Below are positions 12,335-23,317 of a stretch of DNA of 64,000 nucleotides, one piece after another. Each line of letters opens with the position of its first letter. The stretch's first letter is position 1. Origin of the DNA: Neopestalotiopsis rosae (Eukaryota > Ascomycota > Sordariomycetes > Amphisphaeriales > Sporocadaceae); the NCBI GenBank assembly GCA_023078685.1, contig JALGAS010000004.1, positions 744,001 through 808,000 on the forward strand, read 5' to 3'. The notes beneath the pieces are model-generated. The model was not told the DNA's origin. It ran no database searches and saw nothing but the letters and a program-made list of their open reading frames with translations. Both the position numbers and the translations under genes were made by a program.

Positions 12335-13875
12335 ATGGCTTCAGTAACGGTGCTAGAACCTGTCGACAAGATAGAACTGAGCGCATTCCCACAAGCCCCC
12401 CAGAAAGCAGTTCCGAGAACCTATCCTTTTGCGCCTCAAGATGAAGACCCTTCAAAAATCAGGTCAATGCCATTTACACCCGCAACATCTTCCCCGAACT
12501 CATCTCAACTTGAGCAAGATGTTGAAAGGAGCGCGCCAGGAAGCCCAAGCGAGCGCGCAGTCCCTGCTCTCGATACTTTACCAAGCCTCACCAATCCGTC
12601 AATGAACAAGTACAGGTTTGGAGCGCTGTGCGTGCAGACCTTTCTGGCTGGTCTGACTGACTCGGCTCCTGGTGCTCTGATTCCTTATATGGAAAAGTGA
12701 GTACTGAACAAACGCCGCACAATCATCGTATTGGTACTAATCCTGAGTTCTTCACCAGGTATTACAACATAGGTTACGCGGTTGTATCCCTCATTTTCAT
12801 AAGCAATGCGGTAGGCTACATTATAGCCGCGCCCTTTGTGACAGCGCTGCAGACACGTCTTGGACGCGCAAAGGCGCTCGCATTATGTGACCTGCTCATA
12901 GTGGCTGGTTTCATTCCCTTGGTGGTTGCAGCGCCGTTTCCAGCCGTAGTGGCCGGATACCTAGTGGTGGGTTTCGGATTCGCCGTCAACCTGTCCATCT
13001 CCAACGTCTTCACGGCGAATCTGCAGAATGGCACCACGCTGCTCGGGATCATGTTTGGCAGCTACGGAGTTGGTGGCATCGTCGGGCCCTTGATTGCTAC
13101 AAGTATCGTGTCGACTGCAGGACCCGACGCCTGGCACCACTTCTACTTCCTTACTGTTGCGCTCGCACTATCTGCAGCCGCCTTCTTCACTTGGGCCTTC
13201 CGCGGCTACGAGCGCGAGTCCGAGCTACCTGTGGACTCGCAGCGGCTGACGACAGCTCCTAGCAGTGCCAGTAATGGAATACAGGCACACATTGCCGGTA
13301 TGCTACGCGCCATGAAGTCGCGTGTCGTGCTGCTCGGCGCCATCTTCATCTTCGCGTACCAGGGCGCCGAGGTCTCCATCTCCGGTTGGGTCATCTCCTT
13401 CCTCATCGCCGCCCGCGGCGGCGATCCATACTCTGTGGGCAACGTGACCTCGGGCTTCTGGGGAGGCATCATGATTGGCCGGTTCGCGCTGTCGCCGCTA
13501 GGCGCCCGCTTCGGCGAGAAGCGCTTCGTGTATTGCCTCACGGCCGGCGCCGCCGTCTTTCAGCTGCTCGTCTGGCTCGTGCCCAATATCATCAGCAACG
13601 TCGTCTCGCTCGCCATTGTCGGCCTCCTCCTCGGCCCGGTCTACCCTTGCGCCATTACCGTCTTGGCGCGCGGCCTCTCGCGCCACGAGCAGGTTAGGGG
13701 ACTTGGTGTCGTTAGCGCTTTCGGCAGCTCTGGCGGTGCTGTCGCCCCGTTTCTTACGGGTTTGTTGACCCAGGTCGCTGGAACGTTTGTGCTTCACCCC
13801 ATTGCAATTGGGCTCTTTGTTGTGATGTTGGTGTGCTGGTATCTGCTACCACCTGTCAGGAAGAGAACGGAGTAA
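12335..13875 (+). CDS. MFS transporter, BSC6/FucP-like
   Basis: Exons 12335-12696 and 12759-13875 (intron GTGAGT...CCAG) give 492 residues. The frame could be extended to 12311, but only through a GTG, so the ATG at 12335 (context ACAGACATGG) is the start. A cytosolic N-terminal tail of about 95 Ser/Pro-rich residues is followed by twelve hydrophobic segments. The opening LAGLTDSAPGALIPYMEKYY motif and the A-loop RLGRAK resemble the fungal BSC6 group, related to fucose/glucose permeases. The substrate is unknown. The coding region from about 13300 is notably GC-rich in third positions. It could export or import a compound handled by the aldolase and hydrolase to its left, but this is only inference. 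Confidence 0.88.
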
Positions 13876-15075
13876 AAACGTATATACATTCTGTTATGTT
13901 TTCGAATACATCATGTGCCTGGTCACGGAGATGAGGGGACTTGCGCATAGTGTCTGTGCTTGGTATAGGTGTTATGGGGTTTTCTTGATTACGGAACGCC
14001 TTGGAATAAGTATAAGGCTTTGAAGCGATGTTGGCAGAATTGTGGTAATGATATGACTCTTCGAGTTATATGGCCTATTTGTCAATTTGTTTGTCGGTAA
14101 GACTATGTTGATATTTGTTATTTTTGCTATCCCTCCAATAATAAGTTGTGTGTTCATGGTCACATGTTGTGAAACATCGTGACACTGAATGCAAAACCCG
14201 TTAATTTTCCAGGACATAATCTAACCCACATGGCATAGCGGGTACTACCGAACGATCATTCGTATCGGCCATCAAGAAGCAGGTGTGGGGATTATAAGAG
14301 CAAGAAGCAGGACGCGACAGTCCAGGGATCTCGTCGATCTCGATGATTGACATTCTGATGCAACGACAGTCCGCGGCTCTACCCGACCTTAACCCCTGCA
14401 TCCCCACCATACTGACCAGCACAGATCACTCATCTCTACCGAGTGTCAGCATGACGTCTGATTATGTCGAAAGTGTCAGCAAAGCAAAGTCAGCGCCCAA
14501 AGATCTATGCGTGGGACTGATGCCAGCCAACACAGAAGACAAATGGTCATTTGCAAGGACAGTTCAAACATTATGCGTGAGCAAAGGCGAGAATCAGTCT
14601 AGCAAAAGGTTGATGTCATTTCTAGACTTTGAAAGTTGTGACATTACCGTAGATCGTGATTGATCTGTTTCCCACAAGCTGATGAGTGACGTCATGTCCT
14701 AGAATTCGGCAGTAAGTATGATGAATATACCAGGTTCCACGATTGCATAGCGTTGTACAGATTGAAGAAAGCATGGTGGCTACAATTTCCGTCTTTCTGG
14801 TTGAAGTGATTCCCAGGTCTTAGGGAAACTACCATGCTGACATCCGGTGAAGATCATTTCTGATTTGGGCGACATCATTTATTGAACAAAGGTTGCAGAG
14901 GAACACAATATCAATGGAGTCTCCTGTCCTGCTATATATTCAAAGAGTTTATTAAGGATAGTGAACCCCTACGTTGAATGACCATCACTTGTGATCATAT
15001 TTCCCATTAAGTTGTGTCTTTAACACATAAACTCAAGAGGATTGCTTGAAATTTCGAAAGTTCACCAGTCTCAAG
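13876..15075. other. Intergenic, weak small ORF
   Basis: AT-rich. A plus-strand ATG frame at 14343-14663 (106 residues) has no domain and no supporting context. A TATATATT box at 14933-14940 precedes the small gene at 15076. Confidence 0.5.
14933..14940 (+). promoter_or_regulatory. TATA-like box
   Basis: TATATATT about 135 bp upstream of the ATG at 15076. Modest support only. Confidence 0.3.
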
Positions 15076-15579
15076 ATGGCCACAGTCAATGTAGAGCAAT
15101 CTTATGCGAACGATACGAACCTTCCAATCATACCAGAGCTCCCCGATCTTCAGTCATGCGAATTTCTAAATGCCTCCCAAACAGACTGCTGCGCATATCC
15201 ACAGTCATCAATTACGGCTGATTTTGCTCAATACACGGCGAACGCCTTGGATCAGACTGGAGTCTCTGACGCGCTTATTATAACAGTGGGAGACCATGCT
15301 ACTGGAAATGAATTCACGTCGGGCCAAGAGGATTCGTTGACAATATCCTCAGCATCCAGCCTGTCAGGAACAGATTCTATCAAGGAGCCTTATACCCCAG
15401 AAAACGAGTTGGATATTCAAGTTGATGGTATTCAATTTGTCAATGGTCGCTTCACAGGACCGGGAGTGTGGACCGCAAGCATTGATGCGTTTCGTCCTGA
15501 CAAGGCAATAAAATTCTCTCCGCTCAGGATTGGCCACGGACTGTGGCGAGGAATGTGTACACGGAAAGTCGAGGCGTGA
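15076..15579 (+). CDS. Hypothetical acidic protein
   Basis: Intronless frame of 167 residues from the ATG at 15076 (MATVNV). The longer frame begins with TTG and is not used. The protein is acidic and Ser/Thr/Asp-rich, probably disordered through residue 120. A more ordered C-terminal stretch follows (VDGIQFVNGRFTGPGVW) and resembles a small folded element. I do not recognise it. The frame is intact in an AT-rich area, which favours a real gene, but the call is weak. It could be one exon of a longer gene. Confidence 0.4.
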   Translation: MATVNVEQSYANDTNLPIIPELPDLQSCEFLNASQTDCCAYPQSSITADFAQYTANALDQTGVSDALIITVGDHATGNEFTSGQEDSLTISSASSLSGTDSIKEPYTPENELDIQVDGIQFVNGRFTGPGVWTASIDAFRPDKAIKFSPLRIGHGLWRGMCTRKVEA

Positions 15580-17251
15580 TGCAAGTCTTGGAACTGTTTG
15601 GGGCAATTGGGACGACTTTCATTATTTGAGAAGGGGCTGATTATTTTATGCTGGGGGCGAAATATGTCTTTTTCTTTCGCCACGGTGGCTAGAAGGGTTA
15701 CGATTTATTGCTAGCAATCATCAAACACGGTCTTCCCACAATTATTAAACTCGTTGCAGTGATTTCGACGCTGTATCTAACACAAGAGAGTGTATGGTGA
15801 AGCCCATAATACGAGTCCTATAATACTTATAACCATTCTGTTGCACCTGAAAAGATTTACGGCTGATCGTTTCATGTAAAGCTCTCGATGTAATTCTCGT
15901 GCAATAAGGAGATAGCGTTATTGAAAATGACAGAATGTCCAGCTACAATAGGGACTCGCTGCTCAAAGGTTTCTCACTGGAAATGTGTTAGCTTCCAGTG
16001 GGAGATTGTGTGAGCATTCTAGAATGGACTGTCACGTTATCCGCCCTATAAATCGGCTCTCTTGTCATATCAACCGAACCAGATCGGATCTTGACAACGA
16101 TTTAGCTGGTAAATTAGGCAGTTACGGGTGCCTATGACGCCCAGGGTATGGTTACGTAGTCTACGTTGTCATTAAGCTTGCTGTTTGCAATACGGGACCA
16201 AAATTGAAGTACAATGCGGCACGGAGTACCTGATACAATCGAATCCTGGCTGACGTTATGGGGAGCTATAGAAGGTGTGAAACGCCACAGAGCAGTACTC
16301 ATTGTACCCCAGCCACATGCAATGTCTTCATGCAGCAATAAGGTTTCATGCATGGTCACATTGCGGACTGTCACCATCGAACGGAGCTTTAGTCAGGTAC
16401 TCTAAGAGCCAGGATACTAGCTCGGTCAAGTGAATTACCCTGGCGCGGCTCTTGTGGCACACGTGTACTCTGTATCGTCATACTGTATTCGGCTGTTGTG
16501 GTGAAACCCCCCACAGAAACTATGAGCACGCGATCTACACGACCCTATGATACTCAATAAGAATACATCATTACAGAAACGTTAGCAATCCTGAGAACTT
16601 GTAGGTTCTTCGCAATTCAGAAATTGCCAAGCCACATAAAGACGTCGATACAAGCCAATCAGTGATCAATTCAACAGGTACTAATTAAGCATAACCAATG
16701 ACTAGATCTACATCAACCCTGAAAAAGTATGGCCATACTGGAATCATGTTCTTGTGGAGCTATGAAAGAATAGATATGTGAAGTCTAGTATGTTGAATTG
16801 ACAAGAAGGTGGTGACATAGTGACTGGAACAAGTTGTAGATTGACTTTACTCTCGCTTGCCGCGACTGGGACCGCGCGTGTAGTCTAATCCTGGTTCATT
16901 TAGTAGGCGAGACGATGTTGTGTTACACAGAGCAGTTGGAGGTCAATTGCGACATCATCAATCTAATTGTTGTCTAACCACATATCTAGAGGGGTAGTCA
17001 CATCCTGAGGGACCTTGGCCGGAGGATGGTAACACACTGTGGATCAAGTTCAGCCCAGCGGGATCCACCAACACGGAAATAACAGCACATTCCCAGTAAA
17101 ACAAAGGCAGGTACGAGCGCATCAATCAGAAATTTCACCGAGTGACGTAGACTAACCGGTCATAACGTCCCCCCATCATAACCATGCATTAATACGGCTC
17201 TTCAGCCGCATCTCCACACCTAGCAACCCCAACTTTCTTGCGCAACCTCAT
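15580..17251. other. Intergenic, AT-rich, no gene seen
   Basis: Only short open frames interrupted on all strands. No recognisable transposon protein, tRNA or repeat. It separates the first block from the regulator-rich block on the right. Confidence 0.55.
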
Positions 17252-18290
17252 TCAATACAGTTCGGCACCGCTGGACAACAGGTAGTTGACCGTCTGTTCA
17301 TCATGTGCTCTCACTGCGAGCTCCAAAGGTGTCATATATGCCGAGTTTCGAGCATTGATGTTGGCTCCATTATTTACTAAAAGTTCCAGGACACCTGGCT
17401 GCCTTGTTTCGACAGCAATGTGGACTGGTGAGGAACCCGTGGCGTCAATCCAGTTTACATCTGCGCCTGCATCTATCAAGGATGAGACTATGCCTCTTGC
17501 TCCATTCCGCACAGCGACATGGAGAAGTATCGACGAGTTATTGACATCACTGTCGGACGTCTGGAACTAGCAATTTGGCATGTTAGTGTCAAGTATCTGG
17601 GCAGGTGGAAAGAATTCCACTTGGGGATCTCACCAGTAAGTCCGCATCAGAGTCCATTGACGCTGCTATCGAAGAGTTTTCTGACTGGAAGTGGGCATTT
17701 TGTAAGCTTGAGAGAGCTGGTGACAAGCCCGTGCTATGGTGAGATACTTACTGTGTAATATGACAGGAGCGACCCTGCATGCGACGATGGGTGGCCGGTC
17801 ATGGATGAGGAGATCATCTCCTGCTGCCGAGAGCTGTTCGACTGTCCCATGGCATGATCATTGGTCCCGGACCATTGGTCCCACGACGATGTGGCACCTT
17901 GTTCTGGAAGAGTGGCTGAGAAGTATTGGACCCAATCTTCATCAGAAGGGCTAGTGAATACATTGGTGTCCTCTGACATGGTCGACATCGGCGCTGATGT
18001 TTCACACGTTTGGGGAAAGATCTCGTCTACAGTCGTGGCCACTGTCGGCTTCTTTTGGTCGGCTTCGCTTTTGGCTGCCCCACGCGAGCTCTTTGACTTT
18101 CTGGGGGCAGATTCAGCGTTTTCAAGCTGTTTTTGGCGGGCTCCTATGTCTTCATCAGTGTTGTTGACAAATCAGTACTAGTAGTCGACTTACTCGAAGC
18201 TCGCTTGGCTACTCGATTGCGTTCACGCACCCGGTCGGTTTCCTGCTTCTCTGCCGTCCCCAGCAAAAGATGGCCCTCGTACTGCTCCAT
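17252..18290 (-). CDS. bANK transcription factor (basic region plus ankyrin repeats), TOXE/APS2-like
   Basis: Four exons in transcript order: 18290-18194, 18143-17752, 17684-17634 and 17566-17252, giving 284 residues. Introns have GTAAGT or GTGAGA donors and all junctions keep frame. Joining exons 1 and 2 creates a bZIP-type DNA-binding basic region (residues about 20-40, RNRVAKRASRARQK). No heptad leucine zipper follows it. The middle is Ser/Asp/Gln-rich, as in activation domains. Exon 4 encodes about three ankyrin repeats (residues about 190-280; motifs LLHVAVRNG, SSPVHIAVETR, MTPLELAV). A basic region without zipper plus C-terminal ankyrins is the hallmark of TOXE and APS2, pathway-specific activators of fungal secondary metabolite clusters. 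It likely acts in the nucleus on nearby genes. The exact start could lie upstream. Confidence 0.8.
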
Positions 18291-20350
18291 CCTGCACGTT
18301 CTTGGATGCAAGAACTACTGAGAAGCTGTGGCAATTGTGAGAGTGACAGTTACGCAAAGCAGTACAGAAGCCAGGTTCGCAGATGGGTGAAAACAGAAAT
18401 GCACGCTCGTTGAGCTGCTGCCTCAAAGCAAACTCCGCCACAGGACAATGTTATTCTGGACAACCGCTTCAAACACTTCTGGGGTCACACGAATTTAAAG
18501 GACTTCCCAAATCTGACCTAGCAGCACGAAACCACACGTGTAGGAGCCGGAGCGCTAAGACTGACAATTCGATATCAAAGGATCGAGATCAGCAAAGATT
18601 ACCATGGTCAATAAGCAATTGCCATGTATTGCAGGAAGCTTGTACCGTTGGCCGCGAATAAGCAGGTAGCTCGGTCTTCCCACCCCCTTCCCCTAGGCCG
18701 TTATCGAGCTAATCACTCCCTGGCAGTATGCACCTCTTCCACACCGATGTGTAACCCCTTGAATAACACGGGAATAGCTAGACACCAGGCCCCTCAGTCC
18801 GAGACACCTATCCAATCCGTGCTGATGGCATTGCTCTACCAGTCACCAAGACTACTTATTACCTAGTCCAGAAGTCCGAAGCGATCGAGACGCCGCGGCG
18901 ACAAAAGCAACAGAGCTACAGTACGTTCTACAATCCGGGGCAGGGAAGATTGGGTCGCGCACTTGGGCTATTTTGAATGACTACAAGATGCATGCCAGGA
19001 CCTCAAGCTGGATCAGCCATGGGTGAGCATCGGAATATAGTGTTGGCTTTTGTCAGGCAATTCTATCGCAGGCATGACTGTGCAGTCAAGCTTGTGAAGG
19101 AGAGGCAAAAAGTACCATCAAAGTAGGGTGTGCCTTCAAGAATTGGAATCGACAATTCTTTAGCACCACTGCAGAGAGAGACGCGACAGCAACGCTGAGG
19201 GTGGGGACCTACGCAAACCAGACCAGTTAGCACCAGCGGTCGCTGTCGCGTCAGCATACCCATGCATTTCGGGCCACATCCCCGAATCACTATCCCTTGC
19301 TGGCATCAGTCCTGATACATAAACCTTTCCGTCATGACATCACTCTGCGCCAGTCTTCGCGAATTCGGACATTGTGAGTGCCTCTTCGAGTCCTCAGGCA
19401 CAGGCAAGCAGTCTACGCGGCCCATTCGAAGACGCCACGCACCCTAAATGGTTTTCAACCTCGGCGCGCCACGATCGGATCGCGTCGTGCTCATGGTGTT
19501 TTCTCGAAGAGAGTGCGTACAGCTGGAAGATGCTTCTCATGGCTTTCAGACATCTCAATCCACTGCGAAAAAATACTGCTCAACGCTCCGAGTTTCCTAT
19601 CTTATGCCTGGCACTTCGTATTGCTACGCGAATGCTGGGTATGTGACAGGGCTCACCATCGAGGCCCTCCTGTCTGTACTTTGTGGTCGGCGGGGGAACT
19701 GCTCCGGAAGATAAATGTACTCTGCACATGCGCCCTTTGGTCCCCCTGGACCATGGTTCCCTACTTCGATCGAGCGATCATCCAGATATGGGGACCCCGG
19801 ATGTGGTACAAAGCCCTCGCATGCCAAATTTTCCTTGTGATCTGGAATTTCTTCCGTTTGTTTTAATTGGCTTGGATATTGACCATCCTTAGAATTTTGA
19901 TGCATCTGCATAGTTGTTACTAAGAGAAGTCTGCGGAGTCTTTCCCTCGGCTGGGGTCCTTATCTAAGGCGTCACTGGTGAGCGCAGGGGTGGCTATTAG
20001 AAGCGTAGGTACCTAAGGTATCTTCTTCAGTGGGTTCTGAGCTTCTTTAGTGGACACGATGCGACATCATGTTCTGGAAGCGTTCCTGAAGATCTCGAAG
20101 TCTAAGACCGTTAAATTTACCCCGCGGTACGAACCATCGTGACGATCCCCGACTTATAGTAACTGAGGTTTAGACATCTCAAGTCACTCTCAATCTCTCA
20201 CAAATCGTGCACTTCAGAGACGACTTTCCTTTGCAATGCGACTGTTCGACCCCCAACGGCGACGCTCTGTACTATGTTCGAATCACCCTAGGCGCTTCCT
20301 AAGTGCATTCCGCGCGAACCTCCAAAGCGCCGTTCAGTCCGGACATTCAT
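18291..20350. other. Intergenic, no supported gene
   Basis: About 2 kb between two minus-strand regulators. Frames such as 19378-19866 (+, 162 residues) overlap three other frames, have unnatural Cys/Trp/Arg-rich composition and show no motif. No transposon signature was identified, although an old degenerated sequence cannot be excluded. Confidence 0.5.
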
Positions 20351-21752
20351 TCAGCTTTTGTCAATTACATGTAAGTTTCTACTATTTTCTATAGACTTGA
20401 GCGTTGAAAAAATCCATGAAGGCATGATTGCATTTGGAGTCCGTGAGAAATTCAGCAAAGCAATCACTACTAGCACCATCTGACGATTTGTTTGTCGTTG
20501 AAAAATCGGAGTCGCCACGAGCTCCGTGATGAGCGACCAGAGATACGGGATCTTTGCCATAATCTGATCAGCGATATGTGACTCAAGAGCATAACATCTA
20601 AATGAAGTACTTGGGTGTGTATTTCACACTAACAAAATGCTTGGGCTGGGAAGTTCTGAATGCGCGAAAGACACTGACCTTATTCTGCATCGCGTGCGCT
20701 TCGATTTGAAGAGGAACATCCAGGTCCAATCTTGGCAGAGCCCCCGAATTCGGATTGGCCTCGGTCACACTTGTGCCGCCAGCACTGTTCTCGACCCCTG
20801 TTCTGAATTTATCAAGCTCTGCAACATAGAGAGACTCTGCCGATTGCGAAATCTCATGACGGTAGTCGCGAACCTCATATTCCGACCAAGTCTGCGAACT
20901 GGTGCGCAACCTCTCCAAGAGACGGCGTAACTGTCGGCTACGACTTGTTCTCTGGGCTGCACTGACGTACGATGCTTCATCGAACTTTCCAACGTAATAT
21001 TCAGTCGCAAGTGCATCGAGATCTCTGAACCCGATAGCTTGCACAAACTCTATCACCCGACTCATCCGTTCTTCTGCCGATGCTGCTTGGGCGTCATGTA
21101 GCCAAGGAGGGGCCGTGGCTACTGTCGAAGCTGAAACGCTCGAATCGAGACCCAAATTCGGCGAGCTCAGCTCAATGTTTTCGAATAGATTGACTTGCTC
21201 CTCGAGGCTAAATGACGATTCGTGATCGTAGATCCCGACTGAAGCATACGGTCCGGTTCGTTCAGCCCAGCTCGGAAGGATTGGAATTTCATTGAATGAA
21301 GTGAGCTTGATGTTGTCGGTCGACGCGCATGTCACCTTTGAATAAAATATAGGATCCATGAGCCGGAATGCCTCTGGCACATCAATTGTGAATGGGCCAA
21401 CATCTCCTGTAGTAAGTTCGAGATGGTCGAAATCGGTGTATTGACGTGCAAGTGTTGTTCCAGAGGCATAATTAGGGGTTAATTGCGACGACTGCTGCTG
21501 GAGCTGGTTGGGAGATGTGCCTTGAGAATCGAGTCTCTTTTCTAGCTGCTCCAGTCGGCGCTTCATTCTTTTTCCTGCGATAGTCAGCCAAAGTGCTTCA
21601 GGGACGGAAATCAGTATTTGTTTATTCTTACGATGATTTCTCTGCGCAGCCCTATTTTGAGCCTTTCGTCTTTCAATCGGGTCTTCCGGTGAGTCGTGTG
21701 TGTCGCTTTCTGAGCAGACATTGGAAGTCTCAGTCATCTCACTACAATGCAT
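20351..21752 (-). CDS. bZIP transcription factor
   Basis: Three exons, 21752-21632, 21574-20679 and 20563-20351, give 409 residues. The first intron (GTAAGA donor) interrupts the basic region. Removing it restores ERRKAQNRAAQRNHRKRMK (residues 27-45), a classical fungal basic region, followed by heptad leucines in LEQLEKRL. The second intron (GTCAGT...ATCAG) adds a C-terminal exon with a helical hydrophobic stretch (IPYLWSLITELV), as in the DUF3425-type C-terminal domain of fungal bZIPs, although that family match is only tentative. The middle is acidic and Ser-rich. It is a nuclear DNA-binding regulator, and its position between the bANK gene and the cyclase suggests a role in cluster control. 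Confidence 0.82.
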
Positions 21753-23317
21753 GTTGGTCCTAATGCATCATAGTCTAGTCTAACCTCTACCTACAAGTGG
21801 CAAGGGACATGGGCCCAAAGGAAGTTTTATCGGTATGAATCAGCCAACTTTGGAAGCTCACCTACAATGATTGCACATGCTAGCAGGAGCCCCAGAGGAT
21901 CGATTTCAGGGCATGATCACGTACTTTGTCATTCCATCGTTACAAAGCGTGGAACATTCCATGGAAGTATGCATCCCACGCTGGCCTGCTCATGTGGGAT
22001 GGTAACGCCGCATGCCATGCCAATAACGCGTATCTTGGAAGTTGCCATGGGGCGCGCTCAACCGACGTAGGCGGTAATTGATATGCAATGTCAAAAGAGC
22101 GATGCACTGTCAACGCCGTCTGAGATGTTTCGGTTGCATGCACCGTCAGATCGGTCTAGATTTGAAACCAGGCACGGAGACACGCCCAATTCAAAAATTT
22201 ACAGGCATTAGTGCGGCCAATCAGTTTGATGCCAAATCTCTATGTAGGGTCAAAACATGCATCGTCAGGCGGCCGACATAGGCTTCCAAGTCGTTCTCTT
22301 GACCATCAAGCCTATGAATTTGTCCTCCATATTCTTAGCATAAGGCTCGCTGATAATAGAATGTGACTCTCCTCCATCCCCCCACAGACATCGCTGGAGA
22401 TTGTAGCACTAGGTACCCTGGTAGTTGCACTTCTGCAGTAAAGCTCCGTGGGGTAAGCCTGTAAGTCAACGGAGGTAGGTACCTAGCGTTAGCCCTAGAG
22501 CGCCGCACTGCACTAGATAGACCCCTCCCCTCAGGGGACGGTAGTGGTTGGATTTGTCCCTAGAATCGAATCATTCTTTTCCGTCACTTGTTTCTCCTGG
22601 GGCATTGCACAGCCTGTAGTTCTATAGCACTGCGGCCATGAAGCAGGGGCGGGCCGCCCCGACGGTAATAGCGATCCAGCAACATGACAGTACTGATGCA
22701 TATGAGACCAGATCATGCAGAGTCAATGGAGCTAACATGGAAGTCCTCGACACAATGGGAAAGGCGGACTGGCCAGCTGAGAGGTCATCGTTTAGATTGA
22801 ACCTGGTGTTAGTTCCCGCGCTGCCGGTTTGGTCGAAACACCAACACTGATGATATCTTCATTCCATCTTTATCGATGACAGCCTTACCCATCGTCAACA
22901 TCAGGGTTGTGACTCTGACATGAATCAAGAATCGCGATCGAGATTTCCGATGAGCACGAAGCCACTACACCCAGCACACATGGGACATTGCATCGAGTCA
23001 CCCCGGCGCTGAGGCTCCATCGATCGAGACGTCTGGAATCAGCAAGAGTCAATGTTGGCGACAAGATCAAGCAAGATGATGATGTCGTCTTGTAGAATAT
23101 TGCGGACATCTCATCATTTCATGCGGTTTCGTCCGTACTCGATACGAATATAAATACACTGACTCTAGACGCTGTTTAGAATCGAAAGAAATACACCAGC
23201 ACTCCCATTCCTGAGCATCAAGAGATTCCAAGAATCCAATCCGCAGATCCAAAACTAAGGCCTTGTCCAGTTTGAACTCGTTACCTGTCCATTCAATAAC
23301 ATCCAAACAAAACCAAA
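21753..23317. other. Divergent promoter region of bZIP and cyclase genes
   Basis: Head-to-head spacer between the bZIP gene (-) and the sugar phosphate cyclase (+). A short inverted GGTACC/TAGGTACCTAG-like pair near 22410 and 22475 is a possible protein-binding palindrome. No coding frame is convincing. Confidence 0.5.
23149..23156 (+). promoter_or_regulatory. TATA box of the sugar phosphate cyclase gene
   Basis: TATAAATA 169 bp upstream of the ATG at 23318, followed by a pyrimidine/CA-rich leader. A good match to the consensus. Confidence 0.5.

Noticed and set aside
14343..14663. 106-residue plus-strand ATG frame
   Set aside because: No recognisable motif and no supporting context. It may be real, but cannot be supported from sequence.
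19378..19866. 162-residue plus-strand frame
   Set aside because: Cys/Trp/Arg-rich composition, overlapping frames on both strands, no family features, no promoter or splice support.
20265..20285. TGTTCGAATCACC resembling a tRNA B-box
   Set aside because: No A-box or cloverleaf could be placed around it.
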